Source: Volvox africanus (Eukaryota > Chlorophyta > Chlorophyceae > Chlamydomonadales > Volvocaceae). Taken from it: a stretch of DNA of 64,000 nucleotides. Below, in pieces: positions 48,501 through 60,002 of the stretch. The translations under genes and the position numbers were made by a program. Each line of letters starts with the position of its first letter. Position 1 is the stretch's first letter. Location: the NCBI GenBank assembly GCA_030268105.1, contig BSDZ01000014.1:3415501-3479500 (forward strand), read 5' to 3'. The notes beneath the pieces are model-generated. The model was not told where the DNA came from. It saw only the letters and a list, made by a program, of their open reading frames with translations, and did not search any database.

Positions 48501-51500
48501 GCGTAACAGCTGAAAGCCTTGTGGCGCAGCCTTTAATGATCTGGCGCACGATTCCATGACCTGAAAGGACGCGGGAAGTAGCAATGTGTTATGGGGCTCT
48601 GTTGGACACTAAAATGCAAAATACCGTGTGCACATCGCACCATGCAGGATGGTGTACCAGAGGCCATCGAGGCGCTGTTGGTGGCGGGGATCGGCGTGTG
48701 GGTGCTCACGGGTGACAAGGTGCGTGTGGGTACGGAACTGTCAACCCATGAAATGTCCGGGGATGAATCGTCCGGCAAAATACATGTGTTTCCTGAATGC
48801 TGGCCTGCGTGCTTCGAGGACGCTGTCATAAAAACATGTCCCACCAGGCCCTGGTGGTGTTCCTAAGCGGCGGGGGCCAATTTTTCCCCGCGCTGGAGCC
48901 GACTAAGCGTTGTCTGTTTTTCGCAGTAGCTGTTCCCAAACATGGGTAGGCGGGAAGATGCCAAAGTGTGTGGTCCTTTGGTTTGGGCTTGCAACGACCC
49001 TGCCGCGGAGATGACCAAGCGATGGGCTGAGTGCGAGTGTTACGAGGAATTCGTCAGAAGGATCGGGTACATATGAGGCCCTCACCGCAAGCTGCTGCCA
49101 TCATAATTTAGTAGTAGACCCTGCGGTCTGCGTGTGGCGTAATCCTTTACCTACGTCTGCCTCTGTTCGCCTCCATACGTTCATCCCCCTCCAAATCCTC
49201 TGGACAGGTTGAAACGGCCGTAGCTATTGCGATGTCGTGTCGATTGTTCACGCAAGAAATGGCGCTGGTGGAGGTGCGAGAGAGGGACTTTGAGGGTGCG
49301 AACGACAGCGCGAAAGAGGCCGCGGTAAGAGGGGTCTTCAGGGGTTCACGCGGAGGGGTTCACGTAAAGCGTGTGGGGAACATGAAGACGAGGGAGGCAT
49401 CATGTTATTACCGAATGGGGGTTGTGGGTGTTTTCGATGAAGGGATGACTGGTGGGTGTATTTGACACACAGCAATAGACGAAAAGGGGCGCGCAGGGAA
49501 GCGCCCGGTGATTAGTATTCTCGAATAGTGGCGCTAATCCTTCTCCTAGCATGCCTTCTTCGGTTCCCTTAACTTATCCGTGCGGCTCATTCCTATATTT
49601 TCTTTGTTATATGAAGGGCTTCCTTGCCCGTCCGGACCCCATGACCGCTCACCGTGAGCCTGTCATAAATGCCTTCCTGCCTCCTGTTCTCTATCCAATT
49701 GTACATCGTTGCTCTTTCCTTGCACGTCAGTCTCTGTCCCTCGCCACTTCTTCTTTCCCTCTACTGGGGCCAGGTCCTTCGAGGCAAGCAGGAGGAGGTC
49801 AGCATGGAGCAGACCCGGTTGCAGGCGGAACTGGGCAGCAACTGCGGTCCTATGGTGGGGCTGGTGGTTGAGGGCGGTGCACTCACGCGGCTGCTGACGC
49901 CCCAGCACGAGGGCCAATTGTTAGACCTGTGCACGTCCTGCAAAAGCGTGGTATGCTGCCGCGTGACCCCGAAGCAGAAGGCCCAGGTGAGCTAGCAGCC
50001 GAGCTGGCCTTTTGTTGGGCTTGAAACTGAGCGTTGTATTAATGCGGTGGTGCGGTGGTGCGGTGGTGCGGGTCGGGGGAAGTATGGCCCGCATATTGCA
50101 GTCTCCGAGGAATCTGTTTCCGGGCTGAGTTGATACCTCTTATTATCTGCTGCATCGTACTCCTTCTCACCTTAACCCGCTCCCAATACGGCTACGATGT
50201 CCGTTTCTCTTAGCAGCTACCCTGTTTCATGCTTTGTCAGGCCAGACAAGATCCCAATAGGTGGCCGCCTGCGTACTGCAGTGACACGGTGCTGTGTAGT
50301 CGTGTGGGCCCTTGCCTCTGTTCGGAATGTCCAGTCTTCATGAATTCTTGCGGGTTTTTGTTTCGCGCTCCTCCTCCGCGCACTCCATTCAGGTTGTTAA
50401 ACTGGTGCAGCGCCTCCGCAAGTCCATCGTACTGGCCATCGGCGACGGTGCCAACGACGTCAGCATGATTCAGGTAGGGCCGGGCATTGCGCTAGAGCTG
50501 CCTGCCTGGGGTGCCAGCAACGGGACTGCGTAGCTTAGGGTGCAAGGCTATCAATAGAGGACATCAGCCCGGGCACTCGGAACTCGATGCCGTGCCTCCT
50601 TGCTTTAGGCTTTTAGGCTTCAGACTTCAGTTGCGGGAAAATGGCCCCGAGCACTTTTGCACATCTGCTGCTACATAGATTTAATGAAACTGGCCTGCTA
50701 TATCACCTGAAGCTCGCCTCATAAAAGGTGATGCGGTCCCATCCGCCAGCAACATGTGCTACAGCCGTTCGTGGAACCTGATTGGATGCAACTCAATTTA
50801 TTGGTATTTATTTTGATACGCGACTGGAGTAATACTTGTATCCTTGCCCATAGGCTGCACACATTGGCTGCGGGATCAGCGGTCGCGAGGGACGAGCAGC
50901 GGTCATGGCGGCAGACTACGCGTTTGCGCAGGTGGGCTCGTGTTGTGCTGTAAATGACTGCGCCTCGGAAAGAGGACTCTGCTCAAAGACCCCTCATGCA
51001 TTGCATTCGGCATTGCGGGCCGATGGGGGAGCCGCGCGTCCCGTTGACCTGGGGGCGTTATGCCTCACCTTTTGAAACGCGATGAATACAGAATGTTCTG
51101 AAGTAAACAAGTGGTGGAGTTCTGGTCATGGCCGAATGGTTTCTTCCTGGCAAGAAACCACCGTCTGTTAGATGCATGCGCTTTGGCACCACGTGTTGGT
51201 ACAGAAGGGCCGCCCTCACTCCCCTTACGCCCTCCTCCATATTGCAGTTTAAATACGTATCCCGACTGATTCTGCTGCACGGTCGCGCGGCCTACAAGCG
51301 CAATTCCGAGGTGGTCTGGTATGCATTTTACAAAAACTGGATCTACAACTTGGTACTCCTGTACTTTGGGTTTGTGACAGGTAGGGTGCCGAGTAGGGTA
51401 CATAGTGGGAGGGCCACACGGTGCTAGAAAGGAAGGGGCCAGGAGAAGGATTCAGGGTTGCGGCCAAGTGGCAGAAGCTTGGATGCTGTCACATGCTCCT

Positions 51501-54500
51501 AGTCTACCAATCACCGCTTAGGGCCACTGGGCGCTGCGCTGCTGGGATGCGAGCCCAGCCTGCTGCAGCAACCTCGTTCGGGCACGCTAGAGATCTTCCG
51601 CAGGGGCCCATCTGAGGTCCTCCGGCATACACATTCACGGCACGTGCAGGCTTCTCCAGCCAGCCGCTCTTCACGTCGGGCCTCATCGCTGTCTTCAACC
51701 TGTTCTTTACATCGGCCCCCACTGTGGCGTTTGCGGTGCTGGAGCAGGACGTATCGATGGTGGGTACAACCAAGTACTTAATGGGGGGGAGGAAGGGATG
51801 CCGCTAGCTGAACGGGTGTAACGGAGATGGGGACGAGGTGCGATGCAAGGTTTCGGCCTTGCTGTGTTTTGAGGGCTGCGTAGGGGATTCGCGGCTCAAG
51901 GTGGAAGAGGAGGGAGGCTTGCACATGCGGGGTTAAGGGGCAGGGCCTCAGGAGGGCGCAAGATACACGACAGACAGTGATGAGGGATAAATAATATGAG
52001 CTCCATACACTGTCCGTGTGCAAGAAGCCCGCGCTTTCTTGGCATAACAACAGGCCCCGGCGCTGAGGGCATGCGTCACGCTGGTTGCGCTCGTCTCACT
52101 CGGTTCGTTGTGCCACCCTTCGCATGGCCATGGCTGCCATCCGCCGTCCTCCATCAAAGAACCGTGTGCCGGTCCTTGACTAATACCTTGCATACGATGT
52201 TGTCGTCGTCCCTGTTTGAGCTCGTGCATTTGGCGCGTATCCGCAGGCTACGGTGCTGGCTGTTCCTCAACTTTACATGGAAACCATGAAAGCCACTCGC
52301 AAGGAGTTTCTTCTAGAACAGCTGTGGTGGCTGGTTCTGGTGCGCAGGGTTGTGCATCACACGGGGTTCCGGGGTCGGAATTGAGATTCGCGGGTTCCCG
52401 ACACGCAGGGACGGACCCCACCACAATGTATTTGGCATGGCCTTCGGATGCCTGAAGCGGGTTTGATCCTGGGCATGTCCATGGATCCGTCTGCGGCGAC
52501 TCCTCATGGAGACGGCGATGCCGGGTGTTGCAGCCAACTCCCGCCAGCAATGAATATAGGATAAGGGAAAAGCCATGCGTTTTCTTCATGGGCAGGGACA
52601 CGTACATCAGAGAAATATGATTACTATTGATCAAAATATGTGATGGATATCCATACTTTAGCAATAATTTAAGTGATATATTCTTAGACAACTTGTTTTT
52701 TCATCAGATTTTATCATATTTCTCTTATCGATGCGTCCCCGTGTAGGAAACGCACCATCTCGCAACAGGCCTACACAAAATCGCCGCAGGGCAGATAGTT
52801 CTCGGTTGCCGGGGTGAAGGGCGCACCTGCTTGACCCTTCTTCCCACCAACTTTTGACCCGGGCCCTGTCAGTCGCTCATTCTGTGATATGGATGTCGCA
52901 ACATGTGGGGCCCTGGGTCGTCAACCGTGAGCTTGTTTGGCCGTTATATACCGCCTGGCCACTTTCATACCTTGCCATCGTCCATAGCCACGCCTGGTCA
53001 GTCTCTGCCCTCCTAAGGAAAACCCATTCGTTTTTCTCTCTCGTCCACAGGCGTCGTGGCATTCGCTGTGCATCTTCTTCCTGCCTGTGTACTCAATGTA
53101 CAACCCTAACAAAGACGGGTTGACGTACAGCTGGGAGGCGGTTGGTGCAACGGTTTACACAGGGATTATCATAACCGTCAACCTTAAGGTACGAAGATTG
53201 CAATTACATTGCAATCAAGTTATCAATATCGTGTAGGTGTCTGAAGTGCGTCCTGCGCCTTTTGACCCGCTCGCTCGCCCGCCCAAGCTTTAGCGCCCGT
53301 CATGTGGCCAAACACGCGGTGTGAACGGCGCACGCAGCACCATTTTCACTCCCGTATCCACACCGTTCACGGACTCGCTCGCATCCACACCCGAGACCCC
53401 GCACTATCTCGGCTCCCTCGAAATCCATGCCTACTCACGTGTGTTGGTTTACACCTCACCCGAAATGGGTTTCCCCCTCGCAGATCGCACTCCGCACCCG
53501 GTACTGGACCTGGGTGAACCATCTGTGCATTTGGTTGTCCATTGCCATCTGGTGGCCCTATGTCATCGGCTACTCGGCCGTCTTCCAGGTATGTTCCACA
53601 CCGCTTACCCCGACACCCGCTTACCCCAGCACGGCGGCGACCAGTGACCCCGACACCGCTTATCCCGGCATGACCAAAACGAATGAATGCGCGTCGTAAA
53701 AGAGAGATTTAAATCAAATGCAAAAGTTGCTTAATTATTAATAAATTAAATTTTGGTGGAGAACCGATAAGGTCGTCAGTCCTGGACACCGCGCGCTTAC
53801 ACATACCACCCAGGAATCCACAAACACCAGGCATGGAGCAGGCGGGTCCAATAACTCCAAACTCTGATACGCCGACCTTCGGCATTGTGCACATAGCAGG
53901 CAAGGGATGTGCATAGGCTTATCGCCGTGCGCTACCCATCTGTGGTGAACCTTCGTGAGCGATGGAAGGTTCGCGACTGCTATCAACACACCCAAGTATT
54001 TATGTGCGAATTTCTGCCGTGGCGGTTACATCGCTGCAGGTAGTGCCGGTTGCCGGTGCAGCGGACATGGGGGGTGTGGCGCTGGAGATGATGGGCGGGC
54101 CGCAGTTTTGGCTGACGGCTATCGTGTTGGTGCCTGCCATGAGCCTGCTGCCGGACATCACGCACATCTCCTTCCAGCGAAGCTTTGCTCCCAAGCCGTT
54201 CCAGATTTACCAGGTCAGTGTGTGTGCGTCGGTAGGTGTGCGTAGGTGCTCCAGTGGATGCATGGGTGGGTGCGGCCTTTTGGGATGATGTTGCATAACA
54301 CCTGGCGAGGCACAACATATAGCTTTGAACATGCTTGCGCACATCAGCTCGTCGTGCCGCAAGGTGCATGCCCAGCTCCTTCTACGCATGATATTGGGTG
54401 CGGACTCCGATGATCCCGATTCTGCAAACGTAGGAAATTGAGTGGCTTAAGGAGCTGGCCCCCGAGACATCTCGTACGCTGGGGCTGACTGTGCCACATC

Positions 54501-54583
54501 CGACCGAAGGGGGTGCGGGACCCGACTTCGCAGCGATGGAGCTGGGGGCCCTGGAACCCGCGGGCGGAGCCCCAAGGGGATGA
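39586..54583 (+). CDS. P4-type ATPase, putative phospholipid flippase
   Basis: P4-ATPases move phospholipids to the cytosolic leaflet of eukaryotic membranes. Twenty-eight exons join in one frame to about 1213 aa. Seen in order: EIRTAKYTL then [12 protein letters not shown] entering M1-M2; NLDGETNLK (A domain) about 207-215; M3; PISL in M4 about 388-391; phosphorylation motif DKTGT with Asp about 442; [17 protein letters not shown] about 747-750; [16 protein letters not shown] about 877-882; then M5-M10. The start is unresolved: exon 1 as given opens at a TTG after a stop, so the ATG is probably in an upstream exon. A Cdc50-type partner would be expected; none is visible here. Exons: 39586-39822, 40235-40425, 40761-40863, 41382-41475, 42293-42389, 42768-42981, 43353-43541, 43964-44044, 44371-44469, 45179-45282, 45669-45784, 46085-46245, 46701-46826, 47160-47321, 47839-47952, 48151-48240, 48648-48719, 49208-49324, 49774-49986, 50393-50473, 50854-50931, 51248-51380, 51650-51759, 52247-52339, 53051-53188, 53484-53588, 54040-54213, 54434-54583. 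Confidence 0.95.
41773..41956. repeat. 46-bp minisatellite, four copies
   Basis: Four near-identical 46-bp units starting GACTCAGAGCTCAGCGGC at 41773, 41819, 41865 and 41911 in P4-ATPase intron 4. One unit differs by a single base (GTGG for GCGG). There are no spacers, so this is not a CRISPR array. Confidence 0.97.
47050..47103 (+). repeat. Pre-acceptor intronic repeat, copy G
   Basis: In the P4-ATPase intron before the exon at 47160. It shares blocks with the BRR2 intron 16 copy (9906-9960), including CCTCGTTTC, CAGTGTCAGCAC, GGATTCGT and TTATTCGACTT. This shows that the family is not confined to BRR2. Confidence 0.5.
47521..47640. other. AT-rich intronic block in the P4-ATPase gene
   Basis: About 120 bp of AT-rich sequence (TTAAAAAAC, ATTTAAAAGT) inside the intron after the exon ending at 47321. 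No coding content. Confidence 0.5.
52594..52740. mobile_element. MITE-like element with imperfect terminal inverted repeats
   Basis: The left end reads GGGACACGTACATC then AGAGAAATATGAT; the complement of the right end reads GGGGACGCATCGATA then AGAGAAATATGAT. So about 27 bp at each end are inverted copies, with a perfect 13-bp core, around an AT-rich centre of about 90 bp with no coding potential. It sits in the P4-ATPase intron between the exons ending at 52339 and starting at 53051. No clear target-site duplication was seen. Confidence 0.6.
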
Positions 54584-56332
54584 TTCCTTGCGATGCAGCG
54601 GCAGCGGTTCCCACACTTTGCATTGTGAGCTGCGTTATAAAAGCGAATCGCGTGAATCCCTTGCAGTGGCTGCTGAAGGCTGCGGCATGTATTGGAGGGG
54701 GGAAGTTAGGGAAGGAAATGTGAACCCGCGTGAGGACAATAAATTGTTACGGGCCGACTCATCGAGGTACAGATATGGAAGGCTACGTTTGGCTCCGCAC
54801 TTAAGAGGAAAAGCGGCCGCCCATCGGAGAGGACCACACGAACTACTCGAGAGACGTGAGGACACTGCGTGATGCTTTCGACGAGAGCTGGCGCGGTCAG
54901 TGATAGCTACTTAGGCAGCAGCTCCCGCCGTGTAGGTGGTAGGTAGGTCTTGGGTGGGGGGAAGGTCTACGCCGCGCGGTTTGGTTTCCTGTCGCCACAG
55001 GACGTGTGCGCGTGTGTGCGCATACCTGGAAGCGATTATAGCGACCGTGAAATGGCTTTGGCATCCTTTTTGTGCAGACCACCCCAAATGTCACTTTTTG
55101 CTTGTTGGCGGTGAGGCAGGCTGGGCTCGTGACCGCGACCGCGAACGTTGGTACTCTGTCGCAGCAATGTGCGCGCCACTGCCGCGATTTATGACAAGGT
55201 GGGTGGGTAATCGGGCTGTAGTGCAATCGAAACATTTATGTGCTCGAACGATGAGTGCTTGTTATGTTAAATCAAGACACTCTTGGTGATCGCCGGTAAT
55301 CGGTAAAGTAAGGTGCTATTACTTTTGAAGCTGAACATCACAACCACAAAGGCTCATTCTGTGCGGCGAACGGGTGGTGCCGGTGTTCGCCCATCTGTGA
55401 CGCGGTCGTCGAGTCGGCAAGGGCACAGGCGCTTCTGTCGGGGATTTCCCGATCACGCCCGGTCGTGAATCACGGCTGTATTTGGATTACAACAGACGAA
55501 AACCCGGGGGCTTCTTGATTTTTAGGGATTAGTTCTATACCTTTCAACAACGGCTTATTGATCACGTTGTTAATTAAGGAAAAGGTGTATCACTTACCTG
55601 TATGGTCCGTTCGTCGTTTGAGTGGTTTGCATTCGCAGATTTGCAACGATGTGGTACGCATCGAGTTTGAGGTGCGGTTGGCCGACGTTCCGGCTTGGTG
55701 CGGCAGTGGAGCTCCCGCGATCTTTTGCGTTGACGGCAGCTGGGGACAGGCGGGGCTTGGGCAAAAGAGACGAGACAGTGCGCACGTGCCGTGGCCAAGA
55801 TGAGTCCTCCAAAGACCGACGGTTCACGACTGCAACTTAACGTGCGGTTTGCGAGTGAAGAAGACCTCTGGATGGCAGGAATCTCTGTTGGTTGCTCGCT
55901 TTACCCTTTTCGCAAAATGTTTATGTGTTTGTCACTTCGTAACTCGTTCTCAAGAACGGCGGGCCGAGTGGTGTAAGTCGCAGAGCGCGCGGATAAAAAG
56001 GAGTGATTTCGTGTCGCGACATAATGCCGTACCTCAAGCACACTCATCTGTACTGGTATTTCGCCACTGTGGCGCACCGGACAGTGGCAAAACCGCAGTC
56101 GGTAACCAGCAGCTTGCCTCCTTTCGCATAAAAGCAAGAAGCTTACTTCTTCTTGCTCACAGCTATCTCTCCGTCCGTAGTTACGGTACGGATACATGTA
56201 TGTACACATGAGGACTGCAAGGATACAGACGCGCGCACCATACCAACCATCAATGTGCTAAACAACTTAAATCCGTGTTGCGCCCAATTCACGACCTCTT
56301 CCAATGCTCAGACGCAATGAAGCCATAGGTCT
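54584..56332. other. Convergent intergenic region
   Basis: Between the P4-ATPase stop and the stop of the PDI-like gene. It should contain both 3' UTRs. No domain is recognised in any frame longer than 60 codons, and no repeat of note was seen. Confidence 0.5.
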
Positions 56333-58268
56333 CTAGAGCTCCCCTCGCTCTCGCTGCAGTATCTCCACGGCCAGGCCGCCGTGACGGCCCCGACGTGTCA
56401 GCGGCTCGCCTCCGCCTCCATCGCCTCCGTCTCCGCCGCCACCATCGGGGAGATCTGCCGCCACGGCAGAGGCGACCTCCGTGAGGACAGCGTCCTCCGC
56501 ACGCTCTGGGCTAACCCACTTGCGGCTTGCAGTCCGCACGTCCAGCTGGTTGTCGCTGTGCTCTTTAGTACCGCCGCCCTCCCCGTCACTATCTTCTCCG
56601 TATATAAACGGCGTTGCGCCTGCGGGCCTATCGTACACACCTGCCTCGAGTGGCGTCGCCCGGATGACGTCGTCGGGCTGCACCTCCACTCTCCCATATC
56701 TCAGACCTGCTGTGCCTGCAGATCCTGCGGGGCCGGGCGCGGCCTTAGGACTGGTTTCCACCGATGAATTGTTGCCGCCCTCCAAATGGGCGGCTGCTGT
56801 TTCATCCTGCGCCTTGCCAGCACCGCGTACACTGACTCCGCCTGCGGCCGCTGTGCCGGCATCCATGTCCTGCGTCTTGCTCTTCGTCACCCCCTTGTAC
56901 TTTTCCAGCATTTTTCGGAGGAAAGGGCCCATAAGCTCCACGTGATAGAAATCCGCCTTGTAAGTCTCCACGACCTGGCCATTGAAATAATGGAACGTAA
57001 GCGCAGACGGGCATTTAGCGACACCTACATGTCGACACGGAGAACAGTGAGGCCACGAGAATCTCGAGCTGTGGGCATCAACAAGCCTGTTGGTGCCGCT
57101 TTCATTGGAACGGGACAACGTGCATGATACGTCTCTTATCGATGCCTTAAACAACGCACATAAGGGGGATAGGAATTGCCAGGTTGGGCAAAAGCCGGCC
57201 ACACGACCACATTTCATGGTTGGACGGGGAACGCTGTACTCGGATGGATGGGATGGCTTATCCATGCTCCCAGGGGAATGACCAGTATATGGCTCCCACG
57301 CTGCGTCCTGCAACCAACCACAAAGCTACTCGGGGCCACCCGCTTACGGCGCCATTGAAAAAGAGCTTCAAGGTAGGGGTTCGATCCACTCCAAGCCTCT
57401 CGCACAACTTCTCGTTTTGCATACAATCAAACCTGCGCAACGCGTCAAACTCCCTTGTTAGTCGGGCATTCCGCATCAGAAATAGCAGCTGCTGTCAGAA
57501 GATACCATTTCCTCAGACCTCGGAAGTTTATCGTAGTGAATGCTACTGAGAATTCGACATGTCATCCAAAGGGCTACCAAATAAGGAAGGGTGTGTGCGC
57601 ACGTTATGTGGGGGAGGTGTAGACTGTGAAGTGCGCGGATAGAAACGCAAACCTGGGCTGCCCCGGCTACCGAGCCTATGACGTGCCTGGCATACCTTAC
57701 CCAGCACCCTCTTCGGGTCCCCTTAGTGCATGTATCATTACCTGGCAATTACAATTTCCGGCTTTGATTCAAAAGCCTCCGCTAGCTCATCGTACTGGCC
57801 CGTCATGCGCTTGCAACCTCGACACCATGGAACATAGAACTTAACAAACCACAACCTGCGCAAAGTTATGCACAACAAAATGATATTAACTTCAAGTAAT
57901 CATGCAGTGCCTGTGATGTTTAACCTGTGGCGGTCTATTGGCCATTCCAGCCAACAAAGCACGTTATGACCCGTGGGTCGGACGACCTGTTATTGGTACC
58001 GCAAACTTAAGGGAGCTCCGATATCTTGAGATCATTCCTATCTTATACGAAAAAGATATTCGTGAACGGCCATTCAGAAACTGCGCCGCTCGCACCTGCT
58101 GTCTCCAACAGAGCCTTGAAACGTCCAGATGTTGAGTTCTCTAACCCTTGAGCTTAGTGGCATAGTTTTTCCACCCATTCCTAGTGTCGATTCCATATTC
58201 ACAGATGCTAGGACCAGCACGATAACACCAAGCAAGGCACGGGCACAGGTCCGAGTTTTCGTCATCAT
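56333..58268 (-). CDS. Secretory thioredoxin-fold (PDI-like) protein, CRGC active site
   Basis: Four exons join in frame to 337 aa: 58268-58096, 57855-57742, 57432-57348, 56974-56333. The first ATG is followed by a basic start and the hydrophobic stretch ALLGVIVLVLASV (about 10-22), a likely signal peptide. A single thioredoxin domain follows: LWFVKFYVPWCRGCKRM with the redox cysteines at about 69 and 72, FDCMQNEKLCERLGV, cis-proline in RTPTL at about 115, then FFNGAVVETYKADF. In most PDI proteins the motif is CGHC; here it is CRGC, which should change its redox potential. After about residue 165 the protein is Gly/Ala/Asp-rich and probably disordered. It ends RGEL, which does not fit the usual [K/H/R]DEL-type ER-retention signal. 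Substrate and compartment beyond the secretory route are unknown. Confidence 0.85.
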
Positions 58269-58734
58269 GTTCAAAATGCCAGTGCCGTTCACAAGATGTG
58301 ATTAAACCTGACTTTTACATAGGCAATTTCTCGGAGGGCATGCTCGTCCTTAGGAAAAGTTTCGGAGCGTATGTACATTGCTGACTCGGTGCACCCTTTC
58401 CATTATGAAGACATTGTTATATTTTAAGGAAATAACCCGTCATCATTGCGTATGTAGGGTTGCACTCGCCTGTTACGTCTGGACAGGCGGAGTTTGGACG
58501 GTCATCGTTCAGTTCGCAAGGTGCGGCACCCACGAGCGTGTCTCTAAATATCCTTTGGTAGGAGTTGACATATATAAGCGCACCTTCAGCTGCGCTGAAC
58601 GGGTACCTTTCATAGACAGTTGGACGGGTTAGAGCACACTTCTCGAGGTACTAAACAGAAGGGCGGCCCCTCGTCTAAACCTATTTCAACTACTGGAAAC
58701 ACTAAGCCTTAAGCGACCTTAATCTTCTTGGACC
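58269..58734. promoter_or_regulatory. Shared divergent promoter of two thioredoxin-fold genes
   Basis: Only 466 bp separate the start codons of the PDI-like gene (minus) and the plastid thioredoxin (plus). TATATAAG at 58571-58578 is a plausible TATA box for the thioredoxin. An AAAATATAAC-like sequence on the minus strand near 58417-58435 could serve the other gene. Co-regulation is inferred from the layout only. Confidence 0.5.
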
Positions 58735-59773
58735 ATGGAGGCGCTGCGCGGACGTTTTTTTCCGGCGCTGCATCAGCGCAAGTTCGCCCGCGCGCCGGCA
58801 GCTGTTCCTCACCAACGCACATTGCATATCACGCAGTCCCATAACTCGGGGACCGTCGCAGCAGCAACGATCGTTGGCATGGCTCCGCCTTTGAGCACTG
58901 CAGCGACGACCCCGACAGAGCGCGCCATATGTGAACTTGATCCCAACACGTTTTACGATTTCATATCAGGCGGCGATTTGTGCGTTGTCGACTATTATAC
59001 AGGCAAGCGCGAGCCCGGGCCGATGTCATTTGTAGTCAGCGACCTGGCTCTGTCATCTCTAATCCTTTTTTTTCGCTATCTTTGTATCTCCTTGACGACG
59101 CCAAATGCGATGTGATAGAGCGCGTGCTTAGCTACAGTGCAAAATGGCCTTGCACTTTCTTTGCGATACTGTGCAGATTGGTGTGGTCCCTGTCAAGTGA
59201 TGCATAAGGAGCTTGACAAAATGACGGCAGCCTTCAAGGTTAGTTGGGGCTCTGTGCTTTCTCAGGCGTGCACTAACGTAGACCACCGTGAGGCCGGAGT
59301 CCGCACTAAATTGTTTATATGACATGCTACTTCAACAACTCTTTTGTACATATACATCTTTGAGCTCTGCACGCTTCCTCGCTTGCCCGCATAAGAACCC
59401 TGGCGCAGTTGCCTGCACCCTACCTGCACCTATCGGCTAAGTACGGTTAGGTTTTAATTGGTTCTCAGTTCGGATTACTTGTTCGGCGCGTGCTGGCCTG
59501 ATGCTGTTTGGGCTCGCAAATGGCAGGAAATTGGACGTTTTCCCTTTCATTCGTAGTCATTAGCTGTTGGGCCTTTGGTTTCCCCAGGGCGTCAAGTTCG
59601 CGAAGCTGAACTGCGGGAACTGCCAGGACTTCAGCACCCGTCAGCGCATTAAGTCTCTGCCCACATTCCGTTTATACTACAAGGGCACCTGTCTGGACGA
59701 GATTACCGGTGCCAAGCCTATGCAGCTGCGGCAGCTACTAACACATTACCTGTGCATGACGACCATCTCTTGA
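58735..59773 (+). CDS. Plastid thioredoxin, f-like
   Basis: Three exons (58735-59002, 59177-59238, 59588-59773) join to 171 aa. The first 55-60 residues are rich in Arg, Ala and Ser with few acidic residues, fitting an organelle transit peptide. The fold is complete: VDYYTDWCGPC with catalytic Cys at about 92 and 95, a KLNC strand carrying the extra Cys typical of f-type thioredoxins, cis-proline in SLPTF, and DEITGAK, which resembles the EVTGAK of Trx f. F-type thioredoxins pass reducing power from ferredoxin-thioredoxin reductase to Calvin-cycle enzymes. An m-, z- or mitochondrial type is less likely on the TGAK and extra-Cys features but not excluded. The WCGPC codons are reached only by using a GC donor in intron 1. 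Confidence 0.85.
59003..59176 (+). other. GC-AG intron (thioredoxin intron 1)
   Basis: Exon 1 ends TATTATACAG and the intron starts GCAAGC; the acceptor is CTGTGCAG. Joining G to AT restores Asp before WCGPC, exactly the thioredoxin consensus. The donor AG/GCAAGC is the classic GC-AG form. It is the second GC-AG intron in this window. Confidence 0.88.
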
Positions 59774-59997
59774 ATGCGTCTCGCGCAACTGTTTGGGAAG
59801 CAAAGGTTTTGCGTTTCGTGTTTGCTCCACTGCCTAAGCTTTAGCACAGTTGCAGGTTGTACTTTGGTTATTTTCGTGCAAGTCATCGTGCTGCTGCCGG
59901 CAGGGCAGCTTCGTTATTCACCTCAAGTCACATGTCGGTTGTTACCCTGTCATTTTCGCAGCGCCTCCCCCCGGTTGCTGCCTTGACATCGTTTTGA

Positions 59998-60002
59998 TGT
60001 AA
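59998..60002 (+). terminator. TGTAA poly(A) signal candidate
   Basis: TGTAA, the usual poly(A) signal in green algae, occurs 225 nt after the thioredoxin stop. A second TGTAA follows near 60241. Confidence 0.45.
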
